This document shows, in pieces, positions 11,984-13,839 of a stretch of 13,839 nucleotides of DNA. Origin of the DNA: UBA525 sp964589765 (lineage in GTDB: Archaea; Nanobdellota; Nanobdellia; Woesearchaeales; UBA525); contig CAZPUM010000029.1 of NCBI GenBank assembly GCA_964589765.1, forward strand, positions 1 through 13,839. The letters run 5' to 3'. Both the position numbers and the translations under genes were made by a program. The notes beneath the pieces are model-generated. The model did no database searches, was not told the DNA's origin, and saw only the letters and a list, made by a program, of their open reading frames with translations. The first letter of the stretch is position 1; each line of letters starts with the position of its first letter.

Positions 11984-13839
11984 TTATTGTTCTAGCATCG
12001 CTAGGTGAATGTCATCGTACAGTTCTCTGATGTTTGTGTACAGAACATTTCTCTCAGGTGTCGGAATATCAACCTTCTGAAAATCCTTTCTGAGTTCATT
12101 GTACATCTTCTTCGCCAGAGCAAGATCGTTCTGTTCCAAAGCGACGCGTGCCTCCTCAACCTTCTTGAAAATCTCAAGGTTTTTGACGTCCAAAACATCG
12201 TCAGCTGAGCTTGGCGCATCAGGTTGGCCTACAGGAGTTGTATCCTCTTTACTCTTTATGTATGACTTAAAGGAATCCGCCTCAAGATGCTCTCGCTCAT
12301 CAGCCACCTCTTTTTTGGTCTGTTTGATGGCATCCTCAAGGTGCTTTCTCAACTCTGCAGCATACATGGCTTTTTTCTTGTTCTTGATAACTTGTGAGAG
12401 CTTGGCCTCAATTTTCTTTCTCATATCATCAAGTTTCTTAGTCTCATCTTTAACTTTAGCCGTAGCCTTCTTTTCAGCATCAAGGGCCTCTTTCATCCTT
12501 CTCTCAGCTTCCTTGTAGAGACCATCCGCTTTTTTCTCTTTATCAACAACAGAAGCCTCCCTTCTTTCATGTTCATCTTTGGCTGTGGCGTAAGTCTCCT
12601 GTTCTTTCTTTAGGTGTTCAAGGTCAAGTTTAACCTTCTCTTCCTTCTTTTTCAAAGACTCTTCACGCATTGAGAGTTTTGACTGCTCTTGTGCAAGTTT
12701 TTTCAAACTTTCCTGAGCATCCTCACGATATTTCTTGGCTTTTTCAAGCTCCTTGTTAACATCCTTGGCCTGTTTAATGACCTCTTTAGCAGCTTTGACC
12801 TCTTCTCTGTGCTCTGCGCGTTGAACCTTAATCTTTTCAGCATCTTCGCGAAGCTTCTCTTCGCGCTTGTCCAAAACATCAGAACGTTTGTCAAGTTTTA
12901 CAGAAAGAACCTCGCACTCTTTAGCACGTGCAGAGTAAATTTTCTTACCCTCTTCAAGCTCCTTAATTGCCTGTTGCATCTCCTCGCGCTCTTCTGTAAT
13001 CCTCTTGTCAAGCTCTCTGTCAAGAGCCTCTTTAACATCCTTTGTTGTCTTTTTCTTCAGCTCTGAAAGGTCCGCCTTCTTCTGTTCAAGCTCATCTCTT
13101 AGTCTATCAAACCCTTCGTTAACATTCTCAAGTTTTTTGTGTTGAGATTTTCTTTTTTTGATATGGTTGCTAACTTTTAGTGCTGAAGTCTTTCTGTGCC
13201 CTTTTAGGACAGAGATAACATCATCTCGTGTCTCAGCAGACTCTACAGCATCTGCAAGCTTGTCGTTTTTGATAACGCCTCGAACCCAGTTTGCAAAATC
13301 ATTTCTGTGCTCGTTCATATGATGGCTGAATGTATCATCAGTGATGTATTCCAGCGCGTCAGTTAATTCTCTAAGGGAACGGATAGGATGCCCGTTCTTC
13401 AGGATAAAGTACTCGTGAGGTGCAACCTCTTTGTCTTGAAAGTGCCAGTCAGGAAGGTTTCTGTGTTCTGCCTCTTCTTCTAGTAGATTTTCAGCTTTTT
13501 CCTCGTGCTTTTCAGTAACAGATTCAACATGATTTTGAGCTGTTTCGTGATGCTCAGGCTGTTCTGTTTCTTCAACAGGTGGTAGTTCACCGTCCCAGTC
13601 AGACTCGGCGGTTTCTGAATCTTCATGCGCCTCCCAGTCTGATTCAGGCAAATCATCGGGCGAATCTTTTGGTTCCTCAACGGAACCCCAGTCTGATTCA
13701 ACTTCAGATTTTTCTACCTCATCATGAGTCTCCCAATCAGACTCCTCTTGGGGAGCAGAATCCTCTTTTTGATCCCAACTGGATATCTCATGAGTGCTTT
13801 CAGGTGGTTTGAAATCAGAGTTAGAAAGTTCTTCTGGCT
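11984..13839 (-). CDS. Long coiled-coil protein with acidic SDW repeats (start beyond window)
   Basis: 617 residues are visible and the frame is open to the window edge. An internal TTG at 13651 is not a convincing start, because similar sequence continues before it. Visible residues 1-90 are acidic with repeated S-D-W motifs. Residues about 142-217 form a compact domain with F-I-L-K-N-G-x-P-I-R-S-L and N-D-F-A-N-W, like a small domain recurring in archaeal proteins and possibly related to DUF5752. Residues about 222-510 are almost continuous coiled coil rich in K, E and R. A helical C-terminal region (about 552-617) resembles TPR-like units, with A-L-A-K-K-M-Y-N-E-L and L-Y-x-x-I-R-E-L-Y. 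There is no signal or membrane span in view. The layout suggests a scaffold or structural protein; no function is assigned. Confidence 0.82.
   Translation of the reverse strand, partial: PEELSNSDFKPPESTHEISSWDQKEDSAPQEESDWETHDEVEKSEVESDWGSVEEPKDSPDDLPESDWEAHEDSETAESDWDGELPPVEETEQPEHHETAQNHVESVTEKHEEKAENLLEEEAEHRNLPDWHFQDKEVAPHEYFILKNGHPIRSLRELTDALEYITDDTFSHHMNEHRNDFANWVRGVIKNDKLADAVESAETRDDVISVLKGHRKTSALKVSNHIKKRKSQHKKLENVNEGFDRLRDELEQKKADLSELKKKTTKDVKEALDRELDKRITEEREEMQQAIKELEEGKKIYSARAKECEVLSVKLDKRSDVLDKREEKLREDAEKIKVQRAEHREEVKAAKEVIKQAKDVNKELEKAKKYREDAQESLKKLAQEQSKLSMREESLKKKEEKVKLDLEHLKKEQETYATAKDEHERREASVVDKEKKADGLYKEAERRMKEALDAEKKATAKVKDETKKLDDMRKKIEAKLSQVIKNKKKAMYAAELRKHLEDAIKQTKKEVADEREHLEADSFKSYIKSKEDTTPVGQPDAPSSADDVLDVKNLEIFKKVEEARVALEQNDLALAKKMYNELRKDFQKVDIPTPERNVLYTNIRELYDDIHLAMLEQ
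13592..13819 (-). repeat. Acidic S-D-W peptide repeat region
   Basis: Within the coiled-coil gene, the motif E-S-D-W (or S-D-F / S-S-W) recurs six times. Intervals are about 12, 14, 15, 18 and 13 residues, separated by Glu/Asp/Pro-rich sequence. More copies may lie beyond the window. Confidence 0.7.

Noticed and set aside
1..13839. CRISPR arrays, insertion sequences, integrase or phage genes
   Set aside because: No spaced direct repeats, transposase motifs or terminal repeats were seen on either strand; the holin-like protein lies among chromosomal-type genes.

Overview
The window looks like part of an archaeal genome, most likely a small-genome (DPANN-type) archaeon. The supporting evidence is an archaeal-type ribosomal stalk cluster (L1, P0/L10 and L12, with the two stalk proteins sharing the AAGLGALFG tail), TATA boxes about 25-30 bases before many start codons, a tRNA without encoded CCA, and many membrane or coiled-coil proteins of archaeal style. 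The lineage cannot be fixed from this sequence alone. Ten Ns at 10064-10073 show that it is a draft scaffold.

Region 1-2945, minus strand, is a thiol-redox cluster. In transcription order it holds a membrane-anchored winged-helix regulator with an outward-facing CxC, a large membrane protein joining two thioredoxin-like domains to a CcdA/DsbD-type electron channel, a GcvH-like lipoyl carrier overlapping its end, and a second thioredoxin-like lipoprotein cut by the window edge. Their order and overlaps suggest a system that moves reducing power across the membrane, possibly with the lipoyl protein as the cytoplasmic donor.

Region 3028-5899, plus strand, starts with an inverted repeat between divergent promoters. 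It then holds a conserved membrane protein of unknown function with a CxxC...CxxxH set, an ABC exporter (ATPase plus ABC-2 permease, overlapping by ATGA), and a small helical protein of unknown function. Region 5911-9090 is the stalk operon, L1-L10-L12, without L11. It is led by a possible Shine-Dalgarno-masking hairpin and followed by a lysine-rich coiled-coil protein.

Region 9091-10993 holds a P-loop NTPase/kinase and an apparent three-gene operon: a holin-like two-helix membrane protein interrupted by the gap, a DUF883/YqjD-like lysine-rich membrane-anchored protein, and an NADPH-dependent FMN reductase. Region 10995-11720 has one near-palindromic TATA box that appears to serve both a tRNA-Arg(GCG), with a small ORF starting two bases after it, and a divergent zinc-ribbon protein. 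Region 11717-13839, minus strand, has a small two-helix membrane protein and a long coiled-coil protein, open at the window edge, whose N-terminal part carries repeated acidic S-D-W motifs.

Starts follow a consistent pattern. Most genes that open a transcript lack a Shine-Dalgarno and begin about 25-30 bases after a TATA box (leaderless), while several internal genes, L1 and the thioredoxin-CcdA gene have a GGAGG- or GAGG-type site. Several start codons below were chosen on this basis.
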